From Dermatophilaceae bacterium Sec6.4 (GTDB taxonomy: Bacteria > Actinomycetota > Actinomycetes > Actinomycetales > Dermatophilaceae), in the NCBI GenBank assembly GCA_039636865.1, contig CP144172.1, forward strand, positions 930,001 through 994,000: a stretch of 64,000 nt of DNA. Direction: 5' to 3'. The position numbers and the translations under genes are program-made. Under the pieces are notes generated by a model. That model worked only from the letters and a program-made list of their open reading frames with translations, ran no database searches and had not been told where the DNA came from. Numbering within the stretch: position 1 is the stretch's first letter; every line of letters begins with the position of its first letter. Shown here one piece after another: positions 18,793 to 29,440 of the stretch.

Positions 18793-18895
18793 TTCGGGAG
18801 ACCTCTCGAAAGGTAACAAGATATGTGCGCGTTGAACCCGATTGGCTCGACAGGATCGAAGTTAAGGACGTTGGATGGCGTAGTTGTCGCCAGCG

Positions 18896-18913
18896 GGTGA
18901 ACGATGGATGAAC
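18896..18913. promoter_or_regulatory. Probable Pho box (RegX3/PhoP-type direct repeat)
   Basis: GGTGAAC (18896-18902), spacer GATG, then GATGAAC (18907-18913): two seven-base half-sites 11 bases apart. This matches the arrangement known for actinobacterial PhoP/RegX3 sites (GTTCACC repeats on the other strand, in the direction of pstS). It sits 104 bases upstream of pstS and 110 bases upstream of the divergent Pls/PosA gene, so it could serve either promoter. RegX3 is encoded in this window. Confidence 0.7.
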
Positions 18914-19022
18914 GACGTCAGTCGATCTAGCGGTAGCGGTCAACGACAACTGAGAGCGTTAGCATCAGCCCGATGTCGGTCCGGCAACCAGGATCTGAGG
19001 TCATCCACGTGTCGTCCATGCG

Positions 19023-22000
19023 ATGTGCGCCTTCATCAGGCAGGGTCTGGCAGATGCAAGCGGCCACCTCTCCCGGACTTCCGAGGTGACCCTGCTGCGC
19101 GCTGAGCGGGCGCCGGATCCGCGAACGCTTATCGACATCTTCCAGGAGACAGTCGAGGCCTATCCCGATCGAACCGCCATCGACAGCGGCGCCGAGATGC
19201 TGACCTATACGGAGTTCAGCGACTCGGCTGACGCCCTCGCGGCTGAACTGAACGCACTCGGTGTCGGGCGCGGTGACACCGTCGGTGTGCGGGTCAGATC
19301 GGGCACCACTGACCTCTATGTGGCGATCATGGGCGTGCTGACTGCCGGTGCCGCCTATGTACCGGTCGACGCCGAGGATCCCGACGAGCGGGCCAGGATC
19401 GTCTTCGACGAGGCGGGCGTGGCAGCCATCGTTGGCAACGGGCTGGCTGTTGCAGCACGTCGCACGCTGCCCGGTCCGGCTACGCCTCGTGAACCCGAGG
19501 AGCCCGAGTCCGGCGATGATGCCTGGATCATCTTCACCTCGGGATCGACCGGTTCCCCCAAGGGGGTAGCAGTCTCCCACCGCTCGGCGGCGGCGTTCGT
19601 CGACGCCGAAAGCCGACTCTTCCTCACCGACGCGCCGCTGGGCAGCTCCGACCGGGTGATGGCGGGTCTCTCGGTTGCCTTCGACGCCTCCTGCGAGGAG
19701 ATGTGGCTCGCCTGGGCACACGGGTCGTGCCTGGTGCCGGCGCCCCGTTCTCTGGTTCGCAGTGGCGTCGATGTCGGTCCCTGGCTCATTGCCAATGAGA
19801 TCACCGTGGTGTCCACTGTGCCGACGCTCGTAGCGCTCTGGCCGACCGAGTCTCTGGATGCTGTGCGGTTGCTCATCATGGGCGGTGAGGCCTGCCCGCC
19901 GGAGATCGGTGCTCGCCTGGTGCGCCCTGGCCGGGAGGTCTGGAACACCTACGGACCGACAGAGGCGACCGTGGTGGCCTGTGCAGCGCAGCTCGACGGC
20001 AGCGACCCGGTGCGTATCGGTCTTCCCCTGGACGGCTGGGACCTCGCTGTCGTCGACGGGCAGGGACGCCATGTCGCGCCCGGGGAAACCGGTGAGCTGA
20101 TCATCGGCGGTGTCGGTCTGGCCCGCTACCTCGATCCGGACAAAGACGCCGAGAAGTACGCGCCGTACCCCTCGCTCGGCTGGGACCGCGCCTATCGCAG
20201 CGGCGACCGGGTGGTGTGCGACCAGGCGGGCCTGGTCTTCGCCGGCCGGGGCGATGACCAGGTCAAGCTCGGCGGGCGGCGCATCGAACTGGGGGAGGTG
20301 GACAACGCGTTGCTCGCGCTCGACGGCGTCCTCAGCGCCGCCGCAGCGGTTCGACGAACCCGCTCGGGCAATCAGCTCCTCGTCGGTTACGTGAGCGTCG
20401 AGGAGGGTTTCGACGCACGCGTCGCCGCTAGGAGGTTGCGCACGGTACTGCCCGCTGCGCTCGTCCCCAGACTCGCCGAGGTTGCTTCGCTGCCGACGCG
20501 GACCTCCGGCAAGATCGACCGCGACGCACTGCCCTGGCCGCTACCGGGGTCCGCCACGGAAAAGGGCTCGGCCCCGGTCTTCGACGGCACCCGAGGCCGG
20601 CTCGCCGAGCTGTGGCTGGAAGTTGTGGGCGCAGTGGTGACCAGCGAGCGCGACGACTTCTTCGATCTCGGGGGTAGCAGTCTGACCGCCGCGCAGATGG
20701 TGTCGCGGTTGCGGGCCGGCTACCCCGAGGTTACCGTCGCCGACCTCTACGAGCAGCCCACCATCGGCGCTCTGGCGGACCTGTTGGACCGGATGTCAGC
20801 ACCCGTGAGCCGCGCCAACCGCGCCGTCCGGCCGACGACGTCGAAGACCCAGATCGGCCAGCTCGTCTGCACCGTCCCCGTGCAGATGCTGTCGGGTCTG
20901 CGGTGGCTGACCTGGGTGGCCGCCGGCAACAACCTCGCGGCGGATCTCCTGGGTCTGAACTTCCTACCCACGGTGTCGTGGTGGTGGGTCGCGGTCGGCT
21001 GGCTGGCGTTCGTCACGGCTCCAGGGCGGATGGCCCTGAGCGCGACGGCTGCCCGGATCCTGCTGAGGGACGTGAGCGCCGGTGACTATCCCCGTGGCGG
21101 CAAGGTGCACCTGAGGTTGTGGCTGGCCGAGCGGATAGCCGACGAGCTGGGAGCCACCAAACTGTCCGGTGCTGCCCTGATGACGACGTACGCCCGGGCG
21201 CTCGGCGCCTCGGTCGGCCGGCAGGTCGACCTGCATTCGGTTCCGCCGATCACCGGGATGCTGACCTTGGGTCGGGGATGCTCGGTCGAGCCTGAGGTCG
21301 ACCTGACCGGTCACTGGCTCGACGGTGACGTGTTGCACATCGGCACCATGTCGGTGGCCGCCCGAGCCCGGATCGGGACGCGCTCGACGCTGTGCCCCGG
21401 GGCCCGGGTCGGCGAGGCAGCCGAGGTAGCTCCCGGTTCGGCGGTGGTCGGGAATGTCTCCTCCGGAGAGTTCTGGAGTGGGTCACCCGCTGAATCCACC
21501 CGCGCGGAGCGCGGTCCGTACGGTCCGTGGTCCGATACGCGACCGCCCCACAAGCCATGGTGGGGTGCGGCGTACGCGGCCATCGCAATCATCATCTCGC
21601 TGTTGCCCATCTTTGCGACCGTGGCGGGGTTGGCCGTCGCGTGGCCGGTGATTCACCGGGCGAGCTCATTGGGAGAACTCGCGATGCGGCTGTTCGCGGT
21701 GCTGCCCCTCGCGCTGCTCGTGGGCCTGATGGTGCTTGCTGCTCTGATCGCGACCCTGGTGCGGTTACTCGGAACGGGACTGACCGCCGGGGTATACCCG
21801 ATGCACAGCCGGCGGGCCTGGCAGGCCTGGGCGACGATCCGGGTTCTTGACGAGGCCCGGGACTGGCTCTTCCCGTTGTACTCCAGTGCTCTGACACCGG
21901 CATGGCTGCGTCTGCTCGGGGCCCGGGTGGGCACCGGCGTGGAGGCGTCGACCGTGCTGCTCATTCCGAGGTTGACCGTGATCAACGATGAAGCCTTCCT

Positions 22001-22988
22001 CGCCGACGACACCCTGATCGGCGGGTATGAGCTGGGTGGCGGCTGGTTGCGGGTGGAGCGGACCAAGATCGGCAAGCGCGCGTTCGTCGGTAATTCGGGG
22101 ATGACCGCGCCGGGCCGCAAGGTGCCCAAGCAGGCGCTCGTCGCGGTACTGTCGGCGGCCCCAAGACGCAAGAAGGCGAAGGCCGGCTCGTCCTGGCTCG
22201 GCAGTCCGCCGGTCCTGTTGCGTCGTCCCACGGAGACGGGTGACACCAGCCGGACCTATCACCCCTCCCGGCGACTACGGGTGGCCCGCGGACTGGTTGA
22301 GGTGTGTCGGCTCTCGGCGGTGCTCGCCTCCTGGGCACTGGGCGTCGGCGTCGTGGTGTGTATCGAGTCGGTGCTCGCGAGCGGCTATCCGTTTGCCGCC
22401 CTGGTGCTCAGTGGTCCGATCCTGCTGGTGGCCGGCGCGGTGGCTGCAGCACTGACCTCGGTGGTGAAATGGGGACTTGTCGGACGGATCCCCGTCAGGG
22501 AGTACCCGCTCTGGAGTTCGTTCGTATGGCGCAGCGAGCTCGCGGACACCTTCGTCGAGGTGCTCGCCGCCCCCTGGTTCGCGCGCGCCGCCACTGGATC
22601 GGTTGCGCTGAACGTCTGGCTGCGATCGATGGGTGCCGAGGTGGGCCGCGGCGTGTGGTGCGAGACCTACTGGCTGCCCGAGGCCGACCTGGTCACGCTG
22701 GCCGACGGTGTCACCGTCAACAGGGGCTGCGTCGTGCAGACCCACCTGTTCCACGACCGGGTGCTCAGCATGGATCGGGTCACCCTCGAGGAGGGGTCGA
22801 CGCTGGGTCCCAACAGTGTGATCCTGCCTGCCTCGCGGCTCGGGCCGCACGCTACGGTGGGCCCCGTGTCGCTGGTGATGAGGGGGGAATCGGTGCCGGC
22901 CAAGACCCGCTGGACGGGTAACCCGATCGGCCCGTGGGCCGATGAGGCGGCACCGGTCAACGGGCCGGAAGGCAGAGCCTCGCGTTGA
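19023..22988 (+). CDS. Pls/PosA-family membrane nonribosomal peptide synthetase (polyamino-acid synthetase type)
   Basis: A 1321-residue protein. The adenylation domain (about residues 35-505) has LTYTEF, IIFTSGSTGSPKG, FDASCEEMW (Asp that holds the amino group), NTYGPTEATV, YRSGDR, GRGDDQVKLGGRRIE and KIDRDALP. A carrier domain at ~530-610 carries Ser in FDLGGSSLTA for phosphopantetheine. No condensation or thioesterase domain follows. Instead there are three blocks of membrane segments (~620-675, ~846-920, ~1083-1153) separated by left-handed beta-helix-like acyltransferase modules. This is the layout of epsilon-poly-L-lysine synthetase (Pls), which links one amino acid repeatedly. The substrate here is not known. 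The start is uncertain: GTG 19086 (VTLLRAERAPDPRTL) is an alternative. It is coupled to the downstream peptidase. Confidence 0.92.
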   Translation: MCAFIRQGLADASGHLSRTSEVTLLRAERAPDPRTLIDIFQETVEAYPDRTAIDSGAEMLTYTEFSDSADALAAELNALGVGRGDTVGVRVRSGTTDLYVAIMGVLTAGAAYVPVDAEDPDERARIVFDEAGVAAIVGNGLAVAARRTLPGPATPREPEEPESGDDAWIIFTSGSTGSPKGVAVSHRSAAAFVDAESRLFLTDAPLGSSDRVMAGLSVAFDASCEEMWLAWAHGSCLVPAPRSLVRSGVDVGPWLIANEITVVSTVPTLVALWPTESLDAVRLLIMGGEACPPEIGARLVRPGREVWNTYGPTEATVVACAAQLDGSDPVRIGLPLDGWDLAVVDGQGRHVAPGETGELIIGGVGLARYLDPDKDAEKYAPYPSLGWDRAYRSGDRVVCDQAGLVFAGRGDDQVKLGGRRIELGEVDNALLALDGVLSAAAAVRRTRSGNQLLVGYVSVEEGFDARVAARRLRTVLPAALVPRLAEVASLPTRTSGKIDRDALPWPLPGSATEKGSAPVFDGTRGRLAELWLEVVGAVVTSERDDFFDLGGSSLTAAQMVSRLRAGYPEVTVADLYEQPTIGALADLLDRMSAPVSRANRAVRPTTSKTQIGQLVCTVPVQMLSGLRWLTWVAAGNNLAADLLGLNFLPTVSWWWVAVGWLAFVTAPGRMALSATAARILLRDVSAGDYPRGGKVHLRLWLAERIADELGATKLSGAALMTTYARALGASVGRQVDLHSVPPITGMLTLGRGCSVEPEVDLTGHWLDGDVLHIGTMSVAARARIGTRSTLCPGARVGEAAEVAPGSAVVGNVSSGEFWSGSPAESTRAERGPYGPWSDTRPPHKPWWGAAYAAIAIIISLLPIFATVAGLAVAWPVIHRASSLGELAMRLFAVLPLALLVGLMVLAALIATLVRLLGTGLTAGVYPMHSRRAWQAWATIRVLDEARDWLFPLYSSALTPAWLRLLGARVGTGVEASTVLLIPRLTVINDEAFLADDTLIGGYELGGGWLRVERTKIGKRAFVGNSGMTAPGRKVPKQALVAVLSAAPRRKKAKAGSSWLGSPPVLLRRPTETGDTSRTYHPSRRLRVARGLVEVCRLSAVLASWALGVGVVVCIESVLASGYPFAALVLSGPILLVAGAVAAALTSVVKWGLVGRIPVREYPLWSSFVWRSELADTFVEVLAAPWFARAATGSVALNVWLRSMGAEVGRGVWCETYWLPEADLVTLADGVTVNRGCVVQTHLFHDRVLSMDRVTLEEGSTLGPNSVILPASRLGPHATVGPVSLVMRGESVPAKTRWTGNPIGPWADEAAPVNGPEGRASR

Positions 22989-24295
22989 CCCGGGCCGCCG
23001 AACTCAGCCGCTACACCCCCGGCCACGGCGACACCTCCTACCGGGTCGCGCACTACGAGCTCGACCTCGCCTACCAGGTCGACGGCAACCAGCTCACCGG
23101 ACGAGCCGTGCTGCACTGTGTCGCGGTCGAGGACCTGCTGCAGTTCAAGGTCAACCTGTTCGGGTTGCGGGTTGCCAAGCTCACCCTGGATGGACGTCGG
23201 GTGAAGTACGAGCACGGCAAGCGTGGCATCTCGGTCCGCACCGTCGACGCGATCGCTGCCGGCGAACCGTTCACTGTCGAGGTCCGCTACTCGGGTAAGC
23301 CCCGCGCCGTGCCCAGCAAGACGCTGGGACCAACGGGTTGGGAGGAGCTGGCCGACGGCGTGATCGTGTGCGGACAACCGCACGGCGCTCCCTCCTGGTT
23401 CCCCTGCAACGACCGTCCCGGCGACAAGGCGAGTTACTCGATCTCGATCTCGGCGCCCAGCGGTTACCGGGTCGTCAGCAACGGTCGCCTCGTCTCGACC
23501 CAGCGGCGGGCGGGTTCCACAACCTGGGCCTTTCACCAGCCCGAACCGATGGCGACCTACCTCGCCACGGTCCAGATCGGACGGTACTGCGTATTGGATC
23601 TCGACGCGGTCGTTCCGCTGCAGGCCGTCCTACCGGGATCGCTGATTCCTGCGTACGAGGATGTGTTCGGCAGGCAGCCGCAGATGCTGGCGTTCTTCAG
23701 CAGAGTTTTCGGCGACTACCCGTTCGGGGCCTACACGGTCGTCATCACCGAGGACGACCTCGAGATACCGCTGGAAAGTCAGGGACTTTCGACCTTCGGT
23801 GCCAACCACCTTGTGCAGAGTTGGGACACCGAGCGGCTGATCGCCCACGAGATGTCGCACCAGTGGTTCGGCAACAGTCTGACTCTCGCGGACTGGGCCG
23901 ACATCTGGCTGCACGAGGGATTTGCCTGCTACTGCGAATGGCTGTGGTCAGAGGAGTCGGGCGGGGTCACGGCCCACCAGCACGCCGCCGCGCACTGGTA
24001 CCAGCTCGCCGTGCTCAACCAGGACCTGATTCTCAGTGATCCCGGGCCCCAGCTGATGTTCGATGACCGGGTCTACAAGCGCGGAGCCCTGACCCTGCAC
24101 GCCGTTCGCCTGCGCATCGGCGATGATGCCTTCTTCTCACTGCTACGGGGGTGGGTCGGCGAATATGCCCACGGCACCGTGACGACCGCGATGTTCGCGA
24201 CTTTCGCCGAGCAGCACACGGGCGTGCCGCTCGCGACGCTGTTCCACGCCTGGCTCAACGAGGCGGCTCTGCCTGAACTGCCGCCTGCACGCTGA
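22985..24295 (+). CDS. M1-family zinc metallopeptidase (short aminopeptidase N-like)
   Basis: A 436-residue protein with the N-terminal beta domain and catalytic domain of M1 peptidases but without the long C-terminal helical domain of PepN. Zinc ligands are His288 and His292 in HEMSHQWFG and Glu311 in WLHEGF; Glu289 is the catalytic base. The GxMEN exopeptidase motif is replaced by PLESQG, as seen in some short bacterial members. TTG start at 22985 overlaps the synthetase stop by four bases, so the pair is co-translated. It could trim or release the polyamino acid or its precursor; this is inferred from linkage. No signal peptide is seen. Confidence 0.9.
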   Translation: MTRAAELSRYTPGHGDTSYRVAHYELDLAYQVDGNQLTGRAVLHCVAVEDLLQFKVNLFGLRVAKLTLDGRRVKYEHGKRGISVRTVDAIAAGEPFTVEVRYSGKPRAVPSKTLGPTGWEELADGVIVCGQPHGAPSWFPCNDRPGDKASYSISISAPSGYRVVSNGRLVSTQRRAGSTTWAFHQPEPMATYLATVQIGRYCVLDLDAVVPLQAVLPGSLIPAYEDVFGRQPQMLAFFSRVFGDYPFGAYTVVITEDDLEIPLESQGLSTFGANHLVQSWDTERLIAHEMSHQWFGNSLTLADWADIWLHEGFACYCEWLWSEESGGVTAHQHAAAHWYQLAVLNQDLILSDPGPQLMFDDRVYKRGALTLHAVRLRIGDDAFFSLLRGWVGEYAHGTVTTAMFATFAEQHTGVPLATLFHAWLNEAALPELPPAR

Positions 24296-24926
24296 GCTGC
24301 GGGGACGCAACGCCGAGAACCGTGACACAGGTGACGAAGTCCGGATCCAACGACAGGTCTGCCAGCCACGGCTCGCCCGTGGGCGGGTGCGGTGCGGCCC
24401 ACTGCAGGAGACGCGGGGGATCAATGGGTGCACTCATTTCCAGCTGTCGCGGATCGATCCTCAGTCCGTGTCCGGTCGCCTTCAACAGTGACTCCTTGCG
24501 CGTCCAGGTGATCGCCCGCTCCCGCACAGTGCGGGCGCGCTCGCGCTCGTGCAGAGCCACCTCGTCGAAACCGCAGAACGCCGGTGCGTCGACTCGTTCG
24601 ACATCGATCCCGACCGGCCCGGCCGTCGAGATGGCGACGACGATTAGGTCGTCCGCGCGCGCGAGGCTGACGAACGGTGCGCCTGGACCCGAGTTGCTGA
24701 GCACCAGCGGCCGCCCGTGCGCAGCGCTGCCGCAGCTGGGGCAGAGCCGGGACACCGTGAAATCGGTGGGCGACACGCCCAGGACCGAGGCAACGGTGCG
24801 GGCCAGCAGCAGGTCGGCCGAATTGTGCTCGTCGGAAGTTCGCGTCCACGCGACGACCACCGCATCAGGGGAAGGCACCCAAAGGACCTTCCGGGAGGCA
24901 TCGACCTTCCTCGCCGCAGCAGACAT
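24255..24926 (-). CDS. 4'-phosphopantetheinyl transferase superfamily protein
   Basis: A 223-residue Sfp-type enzyme. The two hallmark motifs are present: GIDVER (metal-binding Asp) and WTRKESLLKATG (Glu and Lys), 40-odd residues apart. It transfers phosphopantetheine from CoA to a carrier-domain serine. Its 3' end overlaps the peptidase gene by 41 bases in convergent orientation. The natural client is the adjacent Pls/PosA carrier domain. No other carrier protein is in the window. Confidence 0.92.
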   Translation of the reverse strand: MSAAARKVDASRKVLWVPSPDAVVVAWTRTSDEHNSADLLLARTVASVLGVSPTDFTVSRLCPSCGSAAHGRPLVLSNSGPGAPFVSLARADDLIVVAISTAGPVGIDVERVDAPAFCGFDEVALHERERARTVRERAITWTRKESLLKATGHGLRIDPRQLEMSAPIDPPRLLQWAAPHPPTGEPWLADLSLDPDFVTCVTVLGVASPQLSVQAAVQAEPPR

Positions 24927-25065
24927 TCGGGCACGCTATTGCATCTGGAGGCGGGTGCATCGCCCAGGCGCCCCGTTCGAACTGGTGCTGAGAGCAACGA
25001 CATAGAACGCGCCCGGGTCAATGCGATGCGCTATTTCCACTTCTGCTTCCCCTCGTCGGGCGAGC

Positions 25066-25998
25066 TCAGGGGCGGTTGCGTTCTACCGATACGACCCGCG
25101 CAGCATCGCCTACGTCGACCATCTGACAGATGAGGGCCTCACCCTTGTCCATGCCTTGGATCGCCCGCTCCGTCAGGGCGTTACGGGCCGCACCCTCAGT
25201 GGTCTGCTCTGCGAGCCGGTGCAGCAGTCCAGGCAGGAGCGGACCGTGGGTGCACAGGGCAACGAATTCACCGTCGTCCAGCGCCCGTTCGAGCTGGCGC
25301 ACGGCGCGGGCCGGCGATCGCTCGTAGGTCTCCTCGGTGAGCGCGGCCTTCTTGTGCATCGGTAGTTTTGCTGAGTGGGCGTACGGCTTCACCGTTTGTG
25401 CGCAGCGAGCCGAAGAAGATGAGACGACGCGCGTCACGCCATAGGCCCCGAGTATCGGCACCAGTGCCTCGGCCCTCTGATGGCCACTTTTGCTCAACGG
25501 CCGCTTGCCGTCGTCCCCATGCCAGGAGGAACGGGACACCGAATCTGCGTGCCGCACGATGACGATTGCCCAGGTTCGCAGGGCCCCCCGGCGATCAGCA
25601 TCGACCAACGCCTGCACCTGGAGCGCGTCACGGGTGTAGGACAGCCGGTCACGTGCCGCGGCAGGAGCAAGCCATTCGACTGCGTCGATCTCGTTCTCCA
25701 GATGACCAGTACCACCGACGGCTTCGGCGGCCCAGTAGCGCACCTCCTTGGAGCTGCCGTCACGGATCGGATAGACCGATCGGGGCAACGGGATGCCGAG
25801 ACGTGGCTCCAGCCCCGTCTCCTCCAGCACCTCCCGAGCCGCAGCACCGCTCCAGCACTCACCTGGGTCGAGTTTGCCCTTGGGCCACGACCAGTCGTCG
25901 TAACGTGGTCGATGGACCAGTGCGACCTGAAGTACCCCCTTGTCGCGGCGCCATACCAGTGCACCGGCAGCGGGGGGCGCGCCGAGACAACTTTTCAC
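25066..25998 (-). CDS. mutT1: MutT1-type protein: Nudix hydrolase fused to histidine phosphatase
   Basis: A 310-residue two-domain protein. Residues ~1-140 form a Nudix domain with the Nudix box [27 protein letters not shown] pattern (positions 40-62). Residues ~140-310 form a histidine phosphatase domain with the RHAD motif ([11 protein letters not shown]) and a second catalytic His in THGPLLPG. Mycobacterial MutT1 of the same layout hydrolyses 8-oxo-dGTP and diadenosine polyphosphates and, as here, lies beside ppk1. GTG 25998 overlaps the ppk1 stop by four bases, so both are coupled. Confidence 0.9.
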   Translation of the reverse strand: MKSCLGAPPAAGALVWRRDKGVLQVALVHRPRYDDWSWPKGKLDPGECWSGAAAREVLEETGLEPRLGIPLPRSVYPIRDGSSKEVRYWAAEAVGGTGHLENEIDAVEWLAPAAARDRLSYTRDALQVQALVDADRRGALRTWAIVIVRHADSVSRSSWHGDDGKRPLSKSGHQRAEALVPILGAYGVTRVVSSSSARCAQTVKPYAHSAKLPMHKKAALTEETYERSPARAVRQLERALDDGEFVALCTHGPLLPGLLHRLAEQTTEGAARNALTERAIQGMDKGEALICQMVDVGDAARVVSVERNRP

Positions 25999-28325
25999 CG
26001 ACGGCGCGCCTTCTTGCGTCGCTTGGCGTACCCGGTGATGAGGTGCTGCTGCAGGTCGGTGAGCAGTTCACCCTGTTCGTTGACGCGGTGACGCTCCCAA
26101 CGGCCATCCCCGTGCAACGCCCACGACGAGGTCTTGTCCGCCATCCCGAGGTCCAACAGCCGACCGAGACTCTCCACGTGTCGAGGCGTCGTGATGCGAA
26201 TCAGCGCCTCGACCCTTCGGTCCAGGTTGCGGTGCATCATGTCGGCACTGCCGATGTAGACGACGTCGTCCTCGCCCTCGATCTGGAATCGGAAGACGCG
26301 CGAGTGCTCCAGGAACCTGCCGAGCACCGAGTGCACCCGGATGTTCTCCGACAGGCCCTCGATGCCGGGGCGTAGCGAGCAGATTCCACGTACCCAGATG
26401 TCGACCTGCGCGCCGGCCTGCGAGGCGCGGTAACAAGCGTCGATGATGCCCTCGTCGACCAGGGAGTTGACCTTGATCTGAATCCGGGCGGGCCGTCCCT
26501 CCCTGGCCGCCTCAGCGACCTTGTTCATCCGCTCGGTCAGGCCGGTGCGCATCGATCGAGGAGCGACCAGCAGCCGCCGGAACTTGCTGCGCGGCGCCAT
26601 CCCGGACAGCTGATTGAACAAGCGGGACAGGTCTTCGCCGACCTCCGGGTCGCAAGTCAACAGGCCGAGGTCTTCGTACAGCCGGGCGGTCTTGGGGTTG
26701 TAGTTTCCGGTGCCCACGTGGCAGTAGCGTCGCATTGCTTCGCCCTCCTGACGGACGACGAGGCACAGTTTGGCGTGGGTCTTCAGCCCGACCATTCCGT
26801 AGACGACATGCACACCCGCGCGTTCCAGTTTGCGCGCCCAGGAGATGTTGTTCTGCTCATCGAACCTGGCCTTGATCTCCACCACGGCCAACACCTGCTT
26901 GCCGGTCTCGGCGGCCTCTATGAGGGCATCGATGATGGGGGAGTCGCCCGAGGTCCGGTACAGCGTCTGTTTGATCGCGAGGACCTTGGGATCGGCGGCG
27001 GCCTGCTCGATGAAGGCCTGTACCGAGGTGGAGAACGAGTCGTACGGGTGGTGCAGCAGGACATCTCCGCTGCTCATCGCGCCGAGCACGTCGGCCTGAG
27101 CAGAGCGCTCCACGGGCGCGAGATCGGGGTGGGTCATCGCGACGAACGAGGGCCACCGCAGTGCGGAACGGTCGAGGTCGGCGATGGCTTCCAGTCCGCG
27201 TAGATCCAGCGGCTCGGGCAGCCGGTAGACCTCCCGGGCGTCCACAGTGAGCTCGCGCACGAGCAGATCCAGGACGTGGTCGTCGACGTCGTCAGCGATC
27301 TCCAGGCGCACCGGCGGCCCGAACCGGCGCCTGGTCAGCTCGCGTTCCAGCGCGGTGAGCAGGCTCTCGACGTCGTCCTCCTCGACCTCGAGGTCCTCGT
27401 TGCGGGTAACCCGGAAGGTGAAGTGCTCACGCACCTCCATACCTGGAAAGAGCACTTCGAGGTGCTCGGCGATGACGTCCTCGATGGCGACGAACCGGGT
27501 ATTGAAGAGGGGGTCCTCACCCTCGTCCGGTGGCAGTTCGATCAGCCGGGGCAACAAGGGCGGGACCTTGACCCGGGCGAAGTGCTCGCGCTCGGTCTTC
27601 GGGTTGATCAGGATGACCGCGAGGTTCAGCGAGAGCCCGGAGATGTACGGGAAAGGGTGCGCGGGATCAACCGCGAGCGGAGTGAGAACCGGGTAGATGC
27701 GAGCCCGGAACAAATCGCCGAGATGGTCACGGTCGGCCTCGGTCAGCTCCACGGGACGCAGGATCCGGATGCCTTCGTCCTGCACAGCGGGCCGCAGCTG
27801 TTTCTGAAAGAGCTGGGCGTGCACATCCATCAGCTTGTGCGCTGCATGGGATATCTCGTCCAGGACCTCGCGTGGCTCGAGTCCTGAGGCAGACCGGACG
27901 GCGAGCCCGGTAGCGATGCGACGCTTCAGCCCGGCAACCCGCACCATGAAGAACTCGTCCAGATTGCTGGCGAAGATAGACAGGTAACGGGTGCGTTCCA
28001 GCAGTGGCACCGTCGGATCCGCCGCAAGTTGCAGTACCCGCTCATTGAACTGCATCCAGGAGATCTCGCGGTCCAGGAAGCGGTCTTCGGGCAGTTCGTC
28101 GTCCTGCGGGTCGAATTCCAGCTCGGGCGCCACCCGGACGAACCGACCGTTCGCGGCGCGCGCAGGCTCCTCGGAAGATCGACGGGCCAGGCGTACGAGG
28201 GTCGCGCTGCTCGACGTTGTCCGTCCCAGGGCGGTGGCGTCGTCAACGGCGTCGTTCTGCTCGGTTTCCCCCGTCGTCTGTGGCTCGGAAGGGTGCTCGG
28301 CAGTTGCTGCGGAATGAGCGTCCAT
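25995..28325 (-). CDS. ppk1: Polyphosphate kinase 1
   Basis: A 776-residue enzyme that makes inorganic polyphosphate reversibly from ATP. Visible: [47 protein letters not shown], the phosphorylated-His region [19 protein letters not shown], and the second PLD-like half with [16 protein letters not shown]. The N-terminal ~60 residues are a variable polar extension. ATG 28325 was preferred; an in-frame TTG at 28352 is possible. It is the first gene of a ppk1-mutT1 pair, with a 77-base gap from mshD upstream. Confidence 0.95.
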   Translation of the reverse strand: MDAHSAATAEHPSEPQTTGETEQNDAVDDATALGRTTSSSATLVRLARRSSEEPARAANGRFVRVAPELEFDPQDDELPEDRFLDREISWMQFNERVLQLAADPTVPLLERTRYLSIFASNLDEFFMVRVAGLKRRIATGLAVRSASGLEPREVLDEISHAAHKLMDVHAQLFQKQLRPAVQDEGIRILRPVELTEADRDHLGDLFRARIYPVLTPLAVDPAHPFPYISGLSLNLAVILINPKTEREHFARVKVPPLLPRLIELPPDEGEDPLFNTRFVAIEDVIAEHLEVLFPGMEVREHFTFRVTRNEDLEVEEDDVESLLTALERELTRRRFGPPVRLEIADDVDDHVLDLLVRELTVDAREVYRLPEPLDLRGLEAIADLDRSALRWPSFVAMTHPDLAPVERSAQADVLGAMSSGDVLLHHPYDSFSTSVQAFIEQAAADPKVLAIKQTLYRTSGDSPIIDALIEAAETGKQVLAVVEIKARFDEQNNISWARKLERAGVHVVYGMVGLKTHAKLCLVVRQEGEAMRRYCHVGTGNYNPKTARLYEDLGLLTCDPEVGEDLSRLFNQLSGMAPRSKFRRLLVAPRSMRTGLTERMNKVAEAAREGRPARIQIKVNSLVDEGIIDACYRASQAGAQVDIWVRGICSLRPGIEGLSENIRVHSVLGRFLEHSRVFRFQIEGEDDVVYIGSADMMHRNLDRRVEALIRITTPRHVESLGRLLDLGMADKTSSWALHGDGRWERHRVNEQGELLTDLQQHLITGYAKRRKKARRR

Positions 28326-28402
28326 GGCTTCATGTTCCCACGAACAGCGCAACGGGTAGAGCTCCCCGAAGAGCGCGTTCCCAACTTCTGCCGACCCGGT
28401 GT

Positions 28403-29368
28403 TCAGGACGGGCTGTGCGGCCCGTACATCACGTCGGCGCTGACTTTCTGGAAACCCCAGCCTCGGTAGGTGGCAATAGCGGCGGCGTTGTCACCCTCGA
28501 CGTACAGGTCGATGCTGTCGACGCCGGCGGCGGCCAGATAGGCCAGCCCGAGTGCGGTCACGCTTCGCCCGAGGCCTTGGCCCTGATAGTCAGGGTGGAC
28601 CGCGACGACGTAGACCTCGCCCTCGGTTGACGCGTGCCCCGCGGTGTCGGCGCCGCCGTCAGTGTGGTCACCCGTGTTGCCCACGTCAGCGACCTCGATC
28701 TTGGTCCAGTGCGATGCAACCAGAACTGGATCCGGGCCACTCACGTCCTCGATGAGCAGCAGACCCTGCGGATCGAACCAGTCCTGCGACATCCGCTCGT
28801 CCAGGTCGGTGGAAGTCATCCGGCCCTGCTCAGGGTGGTGGGCGAAGGCCCGGGCGTTGAGGTTCAGCCATGCTTCCTCGTCCTGACCGGGCACGAAGGC
28901 ACGAGCGGCGAAACCGTTCGGGATGCGCGGCTTCTCGATAGCCGGGTCACTGAGCACAGGTCGCGACATCCGCCACATCTCGCGCACACTACGTAACCCG
29001 TGGCTGGTCGCGAGGGCCTTTGCGGCAGCGAGATCGCCGTGCGCCCAGAACCGCGCATCGGGATTGCGTTGGTTGATGATCAGATCGAGCACGCTGGCGC
29101 CGTAGCCGTGTCGGCGATGGTCGGGGTGCACGACCAGTTCGTAGGACGCGCCCGTTTCGTCCGGAACCGCGACAACGCTCAGCTGCCCATCCACGTCGTG
29201 CCAGACCATCTGTTCCATTCCACCGCTGCGGGTGGTCGATCCGGCCTCGGCCGGCCGCCCGGCGGCCAGCAGCGCCTGCTCGGACAGTGGCGCGACGCCG
29301 TCCGCAACCTGTGCCGCGCGGGCCAGGCCCGGGAGTTGGGCGCGCACCGACTGCGGGGAAAGGGTCAT
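28403..29368 (-). CDS. mshD: Mycothiol synthase (double-GNAT acetyltransferase)
   Basis: A 321-residue protein with two GNAT domains. The C-terminal one has the acetyl-CoA loop pattern [19 protein letters not shown] and [19 protein letters not shown]; the N-terminal one has [16 protein letters not shown]. MshD acetylates Cys-GlcN-Ins, the last step of mycothiol synthesis. The start at ATG 29368 removes 19 unrelated residues. It lies 72 bases after the glnR-like gene in the same direction, the order known in mycobacteria. Confidence 0.93.
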   Translation of the reverse strand: MTLSPQSVRAQLPGLARAAQVADGVAPLSEQALLAAGRPAEAGSTTRSGGMEQMVWHDVDGQLSVVAVPDETGASYELVVHPDHRRHGYGASVLDLIINQRNPDARFWAHGDLAAAKALATSHGLRSVREMWRMSRPVLSDPAIEKPRIPNGFAARAFVPGQDEEAWLNLNARAFAHHPEQGRMTSTDLDERMSQDWFDPQGLLLIEDVSGPDPVLVASHWTKIEVADVGNTGDHTDGGADTAGHASTEGEVYVVAVHPDYQGQGLGRSVTALGLAYLAAAGVDSIDLYVEGDNAAAIATYRGWGFQKVSADVMYGPHSPS

Positions 29369-29440
29369 ACCAACGATTGCATCACATCGACATGGGGTTT
29401 CTGGCTGCGCGACCGGGCGCAGCACGCCGACAGCACGAGG

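Noticed and set aside
18927..20072. A 381-codon minus-strand frame over the pstS upstream region and the synthetase start
   Set aside because: It covers a clear adenylation domain on the other strand and has no motif. It would also run through the Pho box.
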